Source: DASVBE01 sp963770375
GTDB lineage: Bacteria > Actinomycetota > Actinomycetes > Streptosporangiales > Streptosporangiaceae
Assembly: GCA_963770375.1 (NCBI GenBank)
Contig: CAVYPM010000017.1
Coordinates: 62,001 to 126,000 of the forward strand
Length of the DNA: 64,000 bases
Direction: 5' to 3'
Below, piece after piece: positions 32,219-43,600 of the stretch (positions within the stretch are counted from its first letter, which is position 1; every line of letters begins with the position of its first letter). The position numbers were made by a program, and so were the translations under genes. The notes below the pieces were generated by a model. The model was not told the DNA's origin and did no database searches. It was given only the letters and a program-made list of their open reading frames with translations.

Positions 32219-32817
32219 GCGTCCTCCTCGGCCCGGTTCCAGCGGGCCCGCCGGTCCCGCAGCGCGGCAGCGAGCTCGATGCCCCCGGCCACCGCGGCCA
32301 CGGCCAGCGGCCAGAAGGCCAGCGCCCCCTGGGCGCCCAGGGACAGCGGGACGTGCAGCAGCGTGCCGGCCTTGGCGGTCAGCACCTGGTGGTCGAACCC
32401 GGCGGAGCCGGGACGCTGCCCGGCCCAGCGGGCCGCGAACGCGGCCAGCACCCCGCCGCCGAGCAGCGCGGCCAGGCCCACCGGGCCGGTCCGTCTCACC
32501 ACCGCCAGCCAGCCGGCCAGCCCGCAGAGCGCCCCGCCGGCCAGGCACAGCACCGAGAACCAGGCGTCGGCCACGATGAACGCGGAGCTCTCCGGGTTCA
32601 GCAGCCCGTAGCTGCCCGGGGCCACCACGACCACCACGGCCCGCGGGGCGACGGCCTTCCAGAGCAGGCCTGCCAGCAGCCCGAGCAGCGCGCTGGCGGC
32701 TATCGCGGCGACGATCACGGCCGCGTCGGCGAGCAGGCGCCGCCCGGCGGCGGCGGTGGCCTTCGCGGGCGGCTGGCCCGGCCAGGCCGGGGACGGGGAC
32801 TGTGTGTAATCGGCCAT
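32215..32817 (-). CDS. Predicted four-segment membrane protein
   Basis: This 200-residue protein has a Pro-rich cytoplasmic lead, then four predicted membrane segments (LADAAVIVAAIAASALLGLL, AWFSVLCLAGGALCGLAGWL, GLAALLGGGVLAAFAARWAG, ALAFWPLAVAAVAGGIELAA) with an outside loop APGSYGLLNPESSAFIVADA. The pattern resembles DUF2567-like actinobacterial proteins, but I am not certain. It is coupled to ridA. No function can be assigned. Confidence 0.7.
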   Translation of the reverse strand: MADYTQSPSPAWPGQPPAKATAAAGRRLLADAAVIVAAIAASALLGLLAGLLWKAVAPRAVVVVVAPGSYGLLNPESSAFIVADAWFSVLCLAGGALCGLAGWLAVVRRTGPVGLAALLGGGVLAAFAARWAGQRPGSAGFDHQVLTAKAGTLLHVPLSLGAQGALAFWPLAVAAVAGGIELAAALRDRRARWNRAEEDA

Positions 32818-32992
32818 TCTCCGCGCAAGACTACGGCACCCGGCCGGACGGGCGCCGGCGTGCGGCGCGGACGGCCGCCGGCGTGCGGGCGCACCGCCCG
32901 CCGGAAATACTTGCTAGCGTGTGCATTCCGCAATTTCCGCGGCACCGCAGGACGGGGCACCGCATGAGCCCGGCGGGAGGCAGGGCAATCCA

Positions 32993-33952
32993 ATGATCGA
33001 GGTGCATGACCTCACCAAGCGGTACGGCAAGAAACTCGCGGTGGACCATCTGACGTTCAGCGTCGCGCCGGGACAGGTGACCGGGTTCCTCGGGCCCAAC
33101 GGGGCCGGCAAGTCCACCACAATGCGGCTGATCCTGGGCCTGGACCGGCCCAGCGAGGGCACCGCCACCATCAACGGCCGCCACTACCAGGACCTGGCCG
33201 ACCCGCTGCGCACGGTCGGCGCGCTGCTCGAGGCCCGGTCGGTGCACCCGGGCCGGTCCGCCTACAACCACCTGCTGTTCCTCGCCCAGAGCCAGGGCCT
33301 GCCGCGGAGCCGGGTGGACGAGGTGCTGGCCCTGGTCGGGCTGACCGAGGTGGCGAAGAAGCGGGCCAAGGGGTTCTCGCTGGGCATGAGCCAGCGGCTG
33401 GGCCTGGCCGCCGCGATGCTCGGCGACCCGGAGGTGCTGCTGCTCGACGAGCCGGTCAACGGGCTCGACCCGGAGGGCATCCGGTGGATCAGGAACATGC
33501 TGAAGAACCTGGCCAGCGAGGGCCGCACGGTGCTGGTGTCCAGCCACCTGATGAGCGAGATGGCGCTCACCGCGGACCACCTGGTGGTGATCGGCCGCGG
33601 CAGGCTGATCACGGCGGCCAGCACCGCTGAGTTCATCGCGCAGAGCTCGGAGCGGTCGGTGCTGGTCCGCAGCCCGGAGGCGGACCGGCTGGCCGGGCTG
33701 ATCGAGGCCGAGGGCGGCAAGAGCCGTCCCGGCGCGGCCGCGGAGCCGGGCCAGGCCCCGCAGATCGTGATCACCGACCTGGAGGCGCCGCGGATCGGCG
33801 AGCTGGCCTCCTCCGGCGGGATCGTGCTGCATGAGCTCACCCCGCAGCTCGCCTCGCTGGAAGAGGCGTTCATGGAGCTGACCGCGGACAGCGTGGAGTT
33901 CGGCCCCACCGGCGCGGAACCCGTGCCCTCCAAGGAAGGGAGCAGCCAGTGA
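32993..33952 (+). CDS. ABC exporter ATPase (ABC-2 / BcrA type)
   Basis: The 319-residue ATPase starts at ATG 32993 (MIEVHDLTKRYGKKLAVDHL). It has Walker A GPNGAGKSTTMRLILG, signature SLGMSQRLGLAAAMLG, Walker B VLLLDEPVNGLDPEG and the H-loop VSSHLMSEM. The C-terminal domain with ELTPQLASLEEAFMELT is typical of CcmA/BcrA-type exporter ATPases. It overlaps the permease start by 4 bp. Such pairs export drugs, peptides or lipids; the substrate is not evident. Confidence 0.92.
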   Translation: MIEVHDLTKRYGKKLAVDHLTFSVAPGQVTGFLGPNGAGKSTTMRLILGLDRPSEGTATINGRHYQDLADPLRTVGALLEARSVHPGRSAYNHLLFLAQSQGLPRSRVDEVLALVGLTEVAKKRAKGFSLGMSQRLGLAAAMLGDPEVLLLDEPVNGLDPEGIRWIRNMLKNLASEGRTVLVSSHLMSEMALTADHLVVIGRGRLITAASTAEFIAQSSERSVLVRSPEADRLAGLIEAEGGKSRPGAAAEPGQAPQIVITDLEAPRIGELASSGGIVLHELTPQLASLEEAFMELTADSVEFGPTGAEPVPSKEGSSQ

Positions 33953-34786
33953 CCGCCCCCGCGCAGGCGCCTGCCGCCCGGCCAGCTGCCCCGGGCCGCC
34001 GGGGCGGCTTCGGCCACCTGGTGCTGGCCGAGCTGACGAAGATCCGCACGGTCCGGTCCACGGTGTGGTCGTTCCTCCTGCTGGTGGTCCTGACGATCGG
34101 GTTCACCGTGCTGATCACCGCGCTGACCGTGGCCGGCTGGGACAAGGCCGACGCCTCTACCCGGCTGCAGATCACCGCCAACCCGGTCGCCTCGATCCTC
34201 GGCGCGGGCCTGGAGTTCGGCCAGCTGACCATCTGCGTGCTCGGCGTGCTGGTGCTCTCCAGCGAGTACTCCACCGGGATGATCCGGGCGTCGCTGCTGG
34301 CCGTGCCCAAGCGGTGGCCGATGCTGGCGGCCAAGATCGTGGCCTTCACCGTGGTCGTGCTCGTCATCGGCGAGATCGTCTGCTTTGCCTCGTTCTTCGT
34401 CGGCTCCGCCATCCTGAACAGCAAGGTGCCGGTGTCGATCAGCGACCCCGGGGTGCTGCGCGCGGTCGCCGGCGGCGGCCTGTACCTGGCTGTGCTCGGC
34501 CTGTTCGCGATGGCCGTCGCCGGGCTCATCCGGCACACCGCGGGGGCGATCACCGCGGTGATCGGGTTCGTGCTGGTGCTGGCGCCGCTGGCGCAGCTGA
34601 TCCCGGACCCGGCCGGCAAGTACATCCACGCCTACCTGCCCACCGAGGCGGGCCAGCTGATCGTCCAGACGCACCAGGCGGCCGGGGATGTGCTCACCCC
34701 GTGGCAGGGCTTCGGCGTGTTCGTCCTGTGGATCGTGGTGCTGCTCGCGGCTGGCGGGCTGGCTGCTGCAGCGCCGGGACGCCTAA
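33949..34786 (+). CDS. ABC-2 type permease, C-terminal frameshift
   Basis: About 279 residues with six membrane segments, beginning MTAPAQAPAARPAAPGRRG and then LVLAELTKIRTVRSTVWSFL, which is typical of BcrB/NatB-like permeases. The usual ending WLLQRRDA followed by TAA (34784-34786) is reached if one G in the run at 34755-34757 is removed; uncorrected, the frame continues to 34842. It is coupled to the ATPase gene. The sequence after the TAA (GCTGGCTGGCTCGCT) weakly recalls the dispersed repeat found after the uvrB and mraY stops. Confidence 0.88.
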
Positions 34787-34838
34787 GGCGCTGGCTGGCT
34801 CGCTCCGCTCGCGTGGGGCTCTGGTCCCGGTGGCGTGG

Positions 34839-37800
34839 CTAGCCCACGCAGCCGGGGCCGAGCAGCTGCTTGAGGTCGGCCAGCAGCGCGGGTGACGGCT
34901 TCACCCGGAGCTTGTCATCCAGCCGGATGACCTTGACCCGCTGTCCGGTCAGCATCCGCAGGTGCACCTCGACGTGGCCGGGGTGGGTGCGCAGCACTTC
35001 CTTGAGCCGGTCGATCACCGGCGGCACGCACCGGGACTCCATGATCGACACCTGGAAAGGGCCTTCCTCGCCGGTGGGCAGCTCCGGCGCGGTCACCTCC
35101 ATCGCGACCAGCTTGGGCTGGTCCTCCCGGCGGTCGAGGCGGCCCTTGACCATCACGATGGCGTCCTCGACGATCATGGTCAGCGCGGCCTGGTAGGTGG
35201 ACGGGAAGAACAGCACCTCGACGGCGCCTTCCAGGTCCTCCAGGCTGGCCGCGGCCCAGGCGTTGCCCTGCCGGGTGACCTTGCGCTGCACCCCGGTCAG
35301 GATGCCGCCGACGGTGACGATCTGCCCGTCGCTGCGCTCCCCGCCACGGCCGGCGGCCCGGCCCGGGTCGTCCTGGGCGGAGGCGATGAGCTGGGCCACC
35401 GAGCAGTCGGTGGACGCGGACAGGATGTGCTCGAGGCCGAGCAGCGGATGGTCGGACACGTACAGGCCGAGCATCTCGCGCTCGAACGCGAGCAGCGCCG
35501 CCTTCTCCCACTCGCCGTCCGGGACCGGCACGTCGAACGTGGCCGCCGCCTCGGTGTCCTCGCCGAACAGCGAGTCCTGGCCGATGGCCTCGTTGCGCTT
35601 GACGTCGATGACGGTGTCGATGGCCTGCTCGTGGATCAGCACCAGGCCCTTGCGCGGGCTGTCTGAACTCGTCGAACGCGCCGGCCTTGACCAGCGACTC
35701 GATGACCCGCTTGTTGCAGACGTTGACCGGCACCTTGCGCAGGAAGTCGGCGAAGCTGGTGAACGCGCCCTTGGCGGTGCGGGCCGCGACGATCGACTCC
35801 ACCACCGGGACGCCGACGTTGCGGACCGCGGCCATGCCGAACCGGATGTCCTGCCCGACCGGGGTGAAGGTGGCCGCGGACGCGTTCACGTCCGGGGGCA
35901 GCACCTTGATGCCCATCCGGCGGCACTCGTTCAGGTACAGCGCGGACTTGTCCTTGTCGCCGGCGACCGAGGTGAGCAGGGCGGCCATGTACTCGGCCTT
36001 GTAGTTGGCCTTCAGGTAGGCGGTCCAGTAGGAGACCATCCCGTAGCAGGCCGTGTGCGCCTTGTTGAAGGCGTAGTCGGAGAACGGGACCAGGATGTCC
36101 CAGATCGCCTTGATCGCGGCGTCGGAGTAGCCGTTGCCCTTCATGCCGGCCTCGAACGGGCCGAACTCCTTCTCCAGGATCTCCTTCTTCTTCTTGCCCA
36201 TCGCCTTGCGCAGCAGGTCGGCCTTGCCGACCGAGTAGCCGGCCAGCTTCTGGGCGATGGCCAGCACCTGCTCCTGGTAGACGATCAGGCCGAAGGTGGG
36301 CTCCAGGATGTCCGCGAGCGGCTCGGCCAGTTCCGGGTGGATCGCGGTGACCTGCTTGCGGCCGGTCTTGCGGTCGGCGTAGTCGATGTGCGCGTTGGCG
36401 CCCATCGGGCCCGGCCGGTACAGCGCCAGCACGGCGGAGATGTCGGCGAACCGGTCGGCGTGCATGGCCCGCAGCAGGGACCGCATCGGGCCGCCGTCGA
36501 GCTGGAACACGCCCAGCGTGTCGCCGCGGGCGAGCAGCTCGTAGGTGGGCTGGTCGTCCAGCTCCAGGGTCTCGAGGACGACGTCCTCGCCGCGGTTGGC
36601 CTTGATCCCGGCGAGCGTGTCCTCGAGCACGGTGAGGTTGCGCAGGCCCAGGAAGTCCATCTTGAGCAGGCCCAGGTCCTCGCAGGCCGGGTAGTCGAAC
36701 TGGGTGATGACCGCCCCGTCCGCCTCCCGCTTCCACACCGGGATGTGGTCGATCAGCCGCTCGCTGCTCATGATCACGCCGGCCGCGTGCACGCCGGGCT
36801 GGCGGATCAGCCCCTCCAGGCCCTTGGCGGTGTCCATCACCTGCCGGACCTCGGCCTCGGCCTCGTACAGCGCCCGCAGCTCGCCGGCCTCGCTGTAGCG
36901 GGGGTGGTCCGGCTCGAAGATGCCGGCCAGCGGGATGTCCTTGCCCATCACCGCGGGCGGGAACGCCTTGGTGATCCGGTCGCCGAGCGCGTACGGGAAG
37001 CCGAGGACCCGGGCCGAGTCCTTGACCGCGGCCTTGGCCTTGATCGTGCCGTAGGTGATGATCTGCGCGACCCGGTCGTCGCCGTACCGCTCGGTGACGT
37101 ACCGGATCACGTCACCGCGCTTACGCTCGTCGAAGTCGATGTCGATGTCGGGCATGGACACGCGCTCGGGGTTGAGGAACCGCTCGAACACCAGCCCGTG
37201 GGTGATCGGGTCCAGGTCGGTGATGCCCAGCGCGTAGGCCACGATGCAGCCGGCCGCCGAGCCGCGGCCCGGGCCGACCCGGATGCCGTTGCGCTTGGCC
37301 CACATGATGAAGTCGGCCACGACCAGGAAGTAGGAGCAGAACCCCATCTGCTCGATGATCCCGGTCTCGTACTCGAGCTGGCGGGCCCGCTGCTCGTCGA
37401 ACCCGTCCGGGTAGCGCCGGGCCATCCCCGCCGCGATCTCCTTGCGCAGCCAGCTTTCCTCGGTCTCGCCGTCCGGCAGCGGGAACCGCGGCATCAGGTT
37501 CCGCTTCTCGAACGAGGTCTGGACCCGCTCGGCGATCAGCAGGGTGGAGTCACAGCCGGACTGCCATTCCTCCTCGGAGCTGACCGCCCGCATCTCGCCC
37601 GGCGACTTGACGTAGTAGCCGTTGCCGTCGAACTTGAACCGGTTGGGGTCCTCCATGTTGGTGCCGGTCTGCACGCACAGCAGCACCCCATGGGCCTGGG
37701 CGTCGTCCGGGTAGGTGTAGTGCGAGTCGTTGGTGACCACGAACGGCAGGTTCAGGTCCTTCGCCAGCTCCCGCAGCTCGGCGCCGGTACCTGCTTTCCA

Positions 37801-38398
37801 CGCTCAGGCCGTGGTCCATGATCTCGACAAAGAAGTTGTCCTTGCCGAAGATGTCGCTGAAGTCCGCGGCGGCCTGGCGGGCCTCCTGCTCCTGGCCGAG
37901 CCGGATCTTCGTCGGGACCTCGCCGCCCGGGCAGCCGGTGGTGCCGATGATCCCCTTGGCGTGCTCGGCCAGCAGCTCACGGTCCATCCGCGGCTTGCGG
38001 AAGAAACCTTCCAGCGAGGCCCGGGAGGCCAGCCGGAACAGGTTGTGCATGCCCTCGTTGGTCTCCGCCCACAGGGTCATGTGGGTGTAGGCGCCCGCGC
38101 CGGAGATGTCGTCGTCCTTCTGCGCCGGGGTGCCCCACTTGACCGGCTTCTTCAGGCTGCGGTGCTCGGGCGCGACGTAGGCCTCGATGCCGATGATCGG
38201 CTTGACCCCGGCCTTGGTCGCCTTGTTCCAGAAGTCGTAGGCGCCGTACATGTTGCCGTGGTCGGTCATGGCGATGGCCGACATCCCGTCGGCCTGGCAT
38301 TGCCGGAACATGTCGTTCAGCCGGGCCGCGCCGTCCAGCATCGAGTACTCGGTGTGCACGTGCAGGTGCGCGAATGACTTCCCGGCCGGGGCCGCCAT
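34839..38398 (-). CDS. dnaE: DNA polymerase III alpha subunit, two frameshifts
   Basis: This is the replicative polymerase. The N-terminal PHP domain starts MAAPAGKSFAHLHVHTEYS, with AIAMTDHGNMYGAYDFWNKA. The palm has VGPGRGSAAGCIVAYALGIT and the catalytic acidic motif MPDIDIDFDERKRGD. Further motifs are FQLDGGPMRSLLRAMHADRF and NKAHTACYGMVSYWTAYLKA, followed by an OB-fold (QIVTVGGILTGVQRKVTRQG) and a C-terminal region. An extra base near 37795 separates DHGLSVES from ELAKDLNLPFVVTNDSHYTY, and an extra T near 35664 separates AFDEF from DSPRKGLVLIHEQAID. Repaired length is about 1,186 residues. AAGGAGG lies 9 bp before ATG 38398. Confidence 0.95.
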
Positions 38399-38614
38399 GA
38401 AGTACCGCCTCCTTCAGGCATGCTGCCGTGGGCCCGCGGCGCCAGCCGCCAGCGGCGGCAGGCCCCGGGGCGCGAGTCTGGGCGCCGGGGGAAGTGACCG
38501 GCCCGCCACGCGGGCACTCTGCTGGGTGCAGGGCGGCGCCGGGCACTGGGCCAGTCCGGTAGCTATGACCCTATCGCCCGGACTGCGCCGCCGCGGTCTG
38601 CCGCGCCGGACTGG

Positions 38615-39548
38615 TCAGCTCTCGGCCCGCAGCACGTCCAGGGCGGCGGCCAGGTCGTCCGGGTACTCGCTGGTGAACTCGCATCCGGCGGCCGTCCTCC
38701 GGGTGGGCGAAGCCGAGCCGGACGGCGTGCAGCCACTGCCGGGTCAGGCCCAGGTGGGCGGCCAGCACCGGGTCCGCGCCGTACAGCCGGTCACCCACGC
38801 AGGGGTGCCGCAGCGCCGCCATGTGCACCCGGATCTGGTGGGTGCGGCCGGTCTCCAGGTTGACCTCGATCAGGCTGGCCGCACGGAACGCCTCCAGCGT
38901 GTCGTAGTGGGTGACCGAGTCGCGGCCGCCGGCCACGACCGCGAACCGGCCGTCGCCGGACGGGTGGCGGCCGATCGGGGCGTCGACCGTGCCGCGCAGC
39001 GGGTCCGGGTGGCCCTGCACCAGCGCGTGGTAGCGCTTGTCGACCTCACGGTCCCTGAAGGCCTGCTTGAGAACGCTGTACGCCCGCTCGCTGCGGGCCA
39101 CGACCATCAGGCCGGACGTGTTCGCGTCCAGCCGGTGCACGATGCCCTGCCGCTCGGCGGCCCCGCTGGTGGCCACGGTGTACCCGGCGGCGATCAGGCC
39201 CTCCCGCACGGTCGGGCCGGTCCAGCCGGGGGTGGGATGGGCGGCCACCCCGATCGGCTTGTCCACCACCACGATGTCGGCGTCCTCGTAGACCACGTCC
39301 ATGCCGGGCACCGGCTGCGGGGGCCGCGCCGCCGCGGGCGGCCCGGGCAGCGTCACCTCCAGCCACTCCCCCGCGGTGACCCGGTCCGACTTGGCCGCGG
39401 TGGCGCCGCCGGCCAGCACCGCGCCGTCCGCGATCAGGTCCGCGGCCCGCGCCCGGGACAGGCCGAACATGCGGGCCAGCGCGGCGTCGAGGCGCTCGCC
39501 GTCGAGCCCGTCCGGCACCGGCACCTGCCGGGTCTGCCCGCTGCTCAT
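38615..39548 (-). CDS. rluD: RluD-family 23S rRNA pseudouridine synthase, C-terminal frameshift
   Basis: The enzyme isomerises uridines in 23S rRNA. It has an N-terminal S4-like domain (GERLDAALARMFGLSRARAA) and a catalytic domain with GIVHRLDANTSGLMVVARSE (active Asp), IEVNLETGRTHQIRVHMAAL and HPCVGDRLYG. Start ATG 39548 (MSSGQTRQVPVPDG) overlaps the lspA stop. An extra base near 38693 shifts the frame after HPEDGRRM; the true end is EFTSEYPDDLAAALDVLRAES at 38615. Length is about 311 residues. The lspA-rluD pair is a common actinobacterial order. Confidence 0.92.
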
Positions 39549-40153
39549 CCGCGGGCCGCCGGGCCCGGCGGCCCGGCCTGCTCGTCCGCCGCGGGGGCGG
39601 GCTGGCCGGGCCTGGTGCCGTCGATGCGCAGGCCCAGGCCGGACAGCAGGACGGCCAGGATCCCGCCGCAGACGATGCACGAGTCCGAGATGTTGAACAC
39701 CGGCCAGTGCGGCAGCTGGATCCAGTCGACCACGTACCCGCGCAGCGGGCCGGGCGCGCGCAGCAGCCGGTCGACCAGGTTGCCGGTGGCCCCGCCGAGC
39801 AGCAGGCCCAGCGTGACCGCCCAGGCCACGCTGTGGATCCGGCGCGAGGTGCGCAGGATGAAAACGATCACCCCGGCCGCGATCGCGGTGAACACCACGG
39901 TCATCGAGGTGCCGATGCTGAACGCGGCGCCCGGGTTCCGGTCTACCCGCAGCGTCAGCAGCCCGCCGAGCAGCCGGACCGGGGGCCGGTCCGACAGCGT
40001 GGCGACCACTACCGCCTTGGTGATGATGTCCGCGGCCAGCACGCCGATCGCCACGGTGAGCAGCAGTCCCATCCGGCGCGGCCGGCCGCGCGCGGCCAGG
40101 CCGGCCACCGCCCCGGTCAGCGCCGTTCCTCGCGCTGCTTGCAGGTCACGCAC
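39545..40153 (-). CDS. lspA: Lipoprotein signal peptidase
   Basis: LspA cleaves the signal peptide from diacylglyceryl-prolipoproteins made by Lgt. It is a four-segment membrane aspartic protease with DIITKAVVVATLSDR, NPGAAFSIGTSMTV, LGGATGNLVDRL (first catalytic Asp) and VVDWIQLPHWPVFNISDSCI (second catalytic Asp). The start is uncertain: GTG 40153 overlaps the end of the DksA-like gene, while ATG 40072 (MGLLLTVAIGVL) gives a minimal form of 175 residues. The tail is Pro/Gly/Ala-rich. It is coupled to rluD (ATG overlap). Confidence 0.92.
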   Translation of the reverse strand: MRDLQAARGTALTGAVAGLAARGRPRRMGLLLTVAIGVLAADIITKAVVVATLSDRPPVRLLGGLLTLRVDRNPGAAFSIGTSMTVVFTAIAAGVIVFILRTSRRIHSVAWAVTLGLLLGGATGNLVDRLLRAPGPLRGYVVDWIQLPHWPVFNISDSCIVCGGILAVLLSGLGLRIDGTRPGQPAPAADEQAGPPGPAARG

Positions 40154-40536
40154 AGGGTCGCCCGGGGGAACGCCTGGAGGCGGGCCTTGCCGATTGGCTC
40201 ACCACATGAATCGCAGGTCCCGTAGGTTCCCTCGGCGATCCTCGCCAGCGCCTGCTCGTTCTGCCTCAGCAGCTCACGGGAGTTGTGCGTGAGGGCCAGC
40301 TCGTGCTCCCGCTCGAACGTCTTCGCGCCCAGATCGGCCTGGTCGTCCCCGGCGTCGCCGACGGAGTCCCGCAGCCGGTCGGCGATACCCGCCTCGGCCT
40401 GGGCGATCTCCGCCCGCAGCCCCGCAACCTCGGCCGTCAGCGTCTCCGTGACCTCGTCGAGGTCCTCGGCCGTCCACGGGTCTTCGCCGGGCCGTACCGG
40501 GAGAGCAGCGGCATCAGGTCCGGCAGCAGCCGCCAT
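40117..40536 (-). CDS. TraR/DksA-family zinc-finger protein
   Basis: The 139-residue protein has an acidic coiled-coil (WTAEDLDEVTETLTAEVAGL onward), then AKTFEREHELALTHNSRELL, and a C4 zinc finger TYGTCDSCGEPIGKARLQAF with CVTC 17 residues on. Such proteins probe the RNA polymerase secondary channel; actinobacterial members are linked to the stringent or stress response. A GGAGG site precedes ATG 40536. It is divergent from ileS and heads the lspA-rluD run. Confidence 0.9.
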   Translation of the reverse strand: MAAAAGPDAAALPVRPGEDPWTAEDLDEVTETLTAEVAGLRAEIAQAEAGIADRLRDSVGDAGDDQADLGAKTFEREHELALTHNSRELLRQNEQALARIAEGTYGTCDSCGEPIGKARLQAFPRATLCVTCKQREERR

Positions 40537-40662
40537 TTCCCCGCCTCCTCAGCCCGCCATTGAATCGATCTTGCGTGCGGGCAGTCAACGGAGGATAAGT
40601 CGCGTCCGCCGGTACTGCAAACACGCGCGCCCGCGCCCACCGGGCACGCGTCCGGGCCGGCG

Positions 40663-40668
40663 CTATCC
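40663..40668 (+). promoter_or_regulatory. Possible -10 box of ileS (leaderless transcript)
   Basis: TATCCT is the same hexamer as in the rpsA promoter. It lies 8 bp before the ileS ATG at 40677, so transcription would start at about the ATG. There is no ribosome binding site and no T-box leader in the 140-bp divergent region; no clear -35 is visible. Confidence 0.45.
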
Positions 40669-40676
40669 TGGCCTGC

Positions 40677-43600
40677 ATGCTGGCCAGCCTGCCGGCCGTG
40701 CCGGACCTGCCCGCGCTGGAACACGAGGTGCTGGCCCGCTGGCAGCGGACCGGAGTGTTCCTGCGGTCGCTGCAGGCCACCGCGGGCGGCCCGCTCTGGA
40801 CGGTGTACGAGGGGCCGCCGACCGCCAACGGCATGCCCGGCGTGCACCACGTCGAGGCCCGGGTGTTCAAGGACGCGTTCCCCCGCTACCGGACCATGCG
40901 CGGCTGGCACGTGCCGCGCCGGGCCGGCTGGGACTGCCACGGCCTCCCGGTCGAAGTCGCGGTGGAGAAGGCACTCGGCCTGGCCGGCAAGCCGGACATC
41001 GAGGCGTACGGCATTGCCGAGTTCAACCAGCGCTGCCGGGAGTCGGTGCTGCGGCACGTGGACGCGTTCGCCGCGATGACGGCCCGGATGGGCTACTGGA
41101 CCGACCTGGACGGCGCGTACAAAACAATGGACGCGAGCTATATCGAGTCGGTCTGGTGGTCACTCAAGATCATCTTCGAGCGGGGGCTGCTCGTCCGCGA
41201 CTTCCGGATCAGCCCGTACTGCCCGCGGTGCGGCACCCCGCTGTCCGACCACGAGCTGGGCCAGCCCGAGGTGTACCAGGAGATCACCGACCCGGCCGTC
41301 ACGGTCAGGTTCCCGCTCCTGGCGCCGCTCCCGCCCGGGGCGCCGCCGCTGCTGGCCGGGGCGGACCTGCTCGTGTGGACGACCACCCCGTGGACGCTGG
41401 TGGCCAACACCGCGGTGGCCGTGCACCCGGCCGAGCGGTACGTGCTGGCCAGGAAGTCCGGGGACGGGGACCGGGTCGTGGTGGCCGCGGCGCGGCTGGG
41501 CCCGGTGCTCGGCGAGGGCTGGCACGTGCTGGCCGAGTTCGACGGTGCCAGCCTGGCCGGGGCCGCCTACGAGCCCCCGTTCTCGCTGGTGGACGTGCCC
41601 GGCGGGCACCGCGTGGTGACCGCCGGTTTCGTGACCGCCGGCGAGGGCACCGGCCTGGTACATCTCGCGCCCGCGTTCGGCGCGGACGACCTGGACGCCG
41701 GGCGGCAGCACGGGCTGCCGGTGGTCAACCCGGTCCGGCCGGACGGCCGGTTCGCCGGGGACCTGCCGCTGGTCGGCGGGCTCCCGGTGCGGGACGCCAG
41801 CGAGCTGCTGATCGCCAGCCTGGCCGGCCGCGGGCGGCTGTTCCGGTCCGAGCCGTACCGGCACAGCTACCCGCACTGCTGGCGGTGCGGCACGCCGCTG
41901 CTCTACTACGCGCTGCCGGCCTGGTACATCCGCACCACCGCGATCAAGGATCAGCTGCTGGCGGAGAACTCGCGGACGCGGTGGCACCCGCCGACCATCC
42001 GTGATGGCCGGTACGGCGAGTGGCTGCGCAACAACGTGGACTGGGCGCTGTCGCGGAGCCGGTACTGGGGCACGCCGCTGCCCCTGTGGGAGTGCGGCGA
42101 GGGCCACCTGACCTGTGTGGGGTCGCTGGCCGAGCTGTCCGGCCTGGCCGGCCGCGACCTGTCCGGGCTGGACCCGCACCGGCCGTTCGTGGACGGCGTC
42201 ACGCTGGCCTGCCCGTCGTGCGGCGGCGAGGCGCGCCGGGTGCCCGAGGTCATCGACGCCTGGTACGACTCCGGGGCGATGCCGTTTGCCCAGTTCGGCG
42301 TGCCGCTGCGAGGTGAAGCGTCGTTCCGGGCGGCGTACCCGGCCCAGTTCATCTGCGAGGCGATCGACCAGACCCGCGGCTGGTTCTACGCGCTGATGGC
42401 GGTCGGGACGCTGGTGACCGGCCGGTCCGCGTACGAGGAGGTGCTGTGCCTCGGCCTGATCACCGACGCGTCCGGCCGCAAGATGAGCACGCGCCTGGGC
42501 AATGTGATCGAGCCGATGGGCCTGATGGACCGCTGGGGCGCCGACGCTCTGCGCTGGTTCTTCCTGGTCAGCGGGTCGCCGTGGGTCGCCAGGAAGATCA
42601 GCGAGCCGGTGCTCGCGGATATCGCCCGCAAGGTGCTGCTGACCTTCTGGAGCACGGCGGCGTTCCTGGTGCTGTACGCGCGCGCGGCGGCCGCGGGGCC
42701 GGGCGCGGCCTGGCACCCGGGCCGGGTGGCCGAGGCGCCGCCCGCGGCGGACCGGCCGCTGCTTGACCGGTGGGCGCTGGCCGGGCTGCACACGCTGATC
42801 GGCGAGGTGACCGCGGCGATGGAGGCGTTCGACGCCGCGGCCGCGGGCCGCCGGATCGCCGCGTTCATCGACGACCTGTCCAACTGGTACGTGCGCCGGT
42901 CCCGGCGCCGGTTCTGGGCCGGCCCGGGGTCGGCCGACGGGCTGGCTGCGTTCGCCACCCTGTACGAGTGCGTGCACACGCTGCTCCTGCTGATGGCCCC
43001 GCTGACCCCGTTCCTGGCTGACTATCTGTGGGACGTGCTGCGGCCGCCGGGCGCGCCGGATTCTGTGCACCTGGCGGCCTGGCCCCAGGCGGATCCCGGC
43101 CTGCTGGACCCGGCGCTGACCGGCCAGATGGCGCTGGCCCGGCGGCTGACCGAGCTGGGCCGCTCGGCCCGGGCCAGCGCCGGGATCCGGACCCGGCAGC
43201 CGCTGAGCCGGGCGCTGACCGGGGCGGCGTCGTTCGCCGCGCTGCCGGCTGCCTTGGCGGCCGAGGTGGCCGCGGAGCTGAACGTCCGGGAGCTCGGCAG
43301 CCTGGACAGCGTTCCTGGCGGCCTGGTGCAAACCGTGGTGCGGCCGAACTTCCGTGCGCTCGGCCGCCGGTTCGGCCCGCGCACGCAGGCCGTGGCCCGT
43401 GCGGTGGCCGGGGCCGAGCCGGTCGCGCTGGCCGCCCGCCTGGCCGCGGAGGGCAGCGTGACGCTGCTGGCCGGGGGCTCGCCGGCACAGGTCGGCCCGG
43501 AAGATGTGATCATCACGCAACAGCCGCGCGAGGGCTGGGCGGTGGCCAGCGAAGGCGGTGAGACGGTCGCGCTGGACACCGCTATCAGCCCGGCCCTGCG

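Noticed and set aside
34787..34838. Fourth copy of the dispersed repeat after the ABC permease stop
   Set aside because: Only short words such as GCTGGC and CGCTCGC match; the 27-bp core is absent. A similarly weak resemblance at 2229-2290 was also dropped.
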